Source: an uncultured Pseudothermotoga sp. (GTDB lineage Bacteria > Thermotogota > Thermotogae > Thermotogales > DSM-5069). Taken from it: a stretch of DNA of 64,000 nt. A program made the position numbers and the translations under genes. The stretch covers positions 343,268 through 407,267 of the forward strand of contig CALKJI010000005.1 in NCBI GenBank assembly GCA_937995655.1. Direction: 5' to 3'. Below the pieces are notes generated by a model. It worked only from the letters and a program-made list of their open reading frames with translations, made no database searches and was not told where the DNA came from. Positions 63,821-64,000 of the stretch are shown piece by piece. Each line of letters starts with the position of its first letter. Within the stretch, counting starts at the first letter, position 1.

Positions 63821-63849
63821 GCAAATCCAAATTTTACGTATTCAGCGTT

Positions 63850-64000
63850 TTAGAAATTGAATCCACCTGTTTGTGGGTTAATCCAAGGCTTAATTCTTTT
63901 GAGAGTGATGGTAATAGTACCTTTTGCGATGTAAGTAGAAGCGGAGTTGCAATTAACAACTTTGATCTTATTCCACAGTTTTCTTGAGATACCTTCATGT
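63850..64000 (-). CDS. C-terminal end of an unidentified protein (cut by window edge)
   Basis: The minus strand is open from the window edge to TAA at 63850-63852 and encodes about 50 residues ending T-G-G-F-N-F. The stretch T-Y-I-A-K-G-T-I-T-I-T-L has the alternating pattern of a beta strand, which fits the exported, beta-rich products of the genes that follow. No family can be named from this fragment. Confidence 0.6.
   Translation of the reverse strand, partial: HEGISRKLWNKIKVVNCNSASTYIAKGTITITLKRIKPWINPQTGGFNF

Overview
The window is a gene-dense stretch (about 60 protein genes, roughly 40% G+C, almost no spacer DNA, many ATGA-type overlaps, strong GGAGG ribosome binding sites and frequent TTG/GTG starts). 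The gene set (Na+-pumping redox complex, OadB-type Na+ pump, flavodiiron protein, HydC/HydB-like NADH modules, family 4 alpha-glucuronidase, many ABC importers, RNase HIII, a surface beta-barrel) points to an anaerobic thermophile of the Thermotogae. The moderate G+C and the Nqr-like cluster make a Pseudothermotoga-type genome my best guess; this is an inference from gene content, not a database match.

Layout. 1-3.4 kb (minus): tRNA-fidelity operon mnmA, rhomboid protease, gatA, gatB (cut by the window edge). 3.4-8.5 kb: a transmembrane receptor with an HD-GYP output, a PEPCK/HPr-kinase-like P-loop protein of unknown role, and a second rhomboid. 8.7-13.4 kb: a complete branched-chain-amino-acid/amide type ABC importer behind a consensus promoter, followed by 6-phosphogluconate dehydrogenase. 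14.9-17.1 kb (minus): FGGY sugar kinase and the decayed remains of its likely GntR/LacI-type regulator. 17.3-21 kb: a DUF368 lipid-carrier translocase and a polar amino acid ABC importer. 21-28.2 kb (minus): Na+ bioenergetics block, nqrBCDEF without nqrA, an unknown 149-residue protein, a 5'-nucleotidase, oadB and a 45-residue OadG-like membrane protein.

28.5-38.5 kb: housekeeping: flavodiiron protein and RNase HIII; endonuclease III on the other strand; then pepP, efp, asp23, nusB, fhs, folD, trpS, scpA, scpB, closely spaced and probably cotranscribed. 38.4-43.3 kb (minus): two consecutive NuoE/NuoF modules plus an HndB-like ferredoxin, with no hydrogenase catalytic subunit. 43.4-46.2 kb: Sua5, MgtE with an upstream leader ORF, and a cold-shock protein. 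46.2-51.4 kb: surface beta-barrel, alpha-glucuronidase, diguanylate cyclase, class II aldolase, membrane protein, ProC.

51.5-59.7 kb: one long plus-strand unit coupling a tripartite carboxylate importer (TctCBA) to four oxidoreductases (Gfo/Idh/MocA, ferredoxin-linked DHOD-like, fumarate-reductase-like flavoprotein, zinc alcohol dehydrogenase): a likely uptake-and-degradation pathway for an unknown carboxylate. 59.8-64 kb (minus): an envelope operon with an exported Ig-like two-repeat protein, a minimal secretin and an exported protein with an outer-membrane-like C-terminus, preceded by the end of another gene.

The strongest candidates for something new are the nqrA-less Nqr cluster with its unknown partner, the tandem NuoEF cluster in which one Trx-like domain has lost its cysteines, the PEPCK-like kinase, the secretin operon, the TctCBA-oxidoreductase pathway, and the possible non-standard start of endonuclease III. 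A recurring design is also visible: a strong hairpin directly after the exported-protein gene and directly before the rest of its operon, seen three times.
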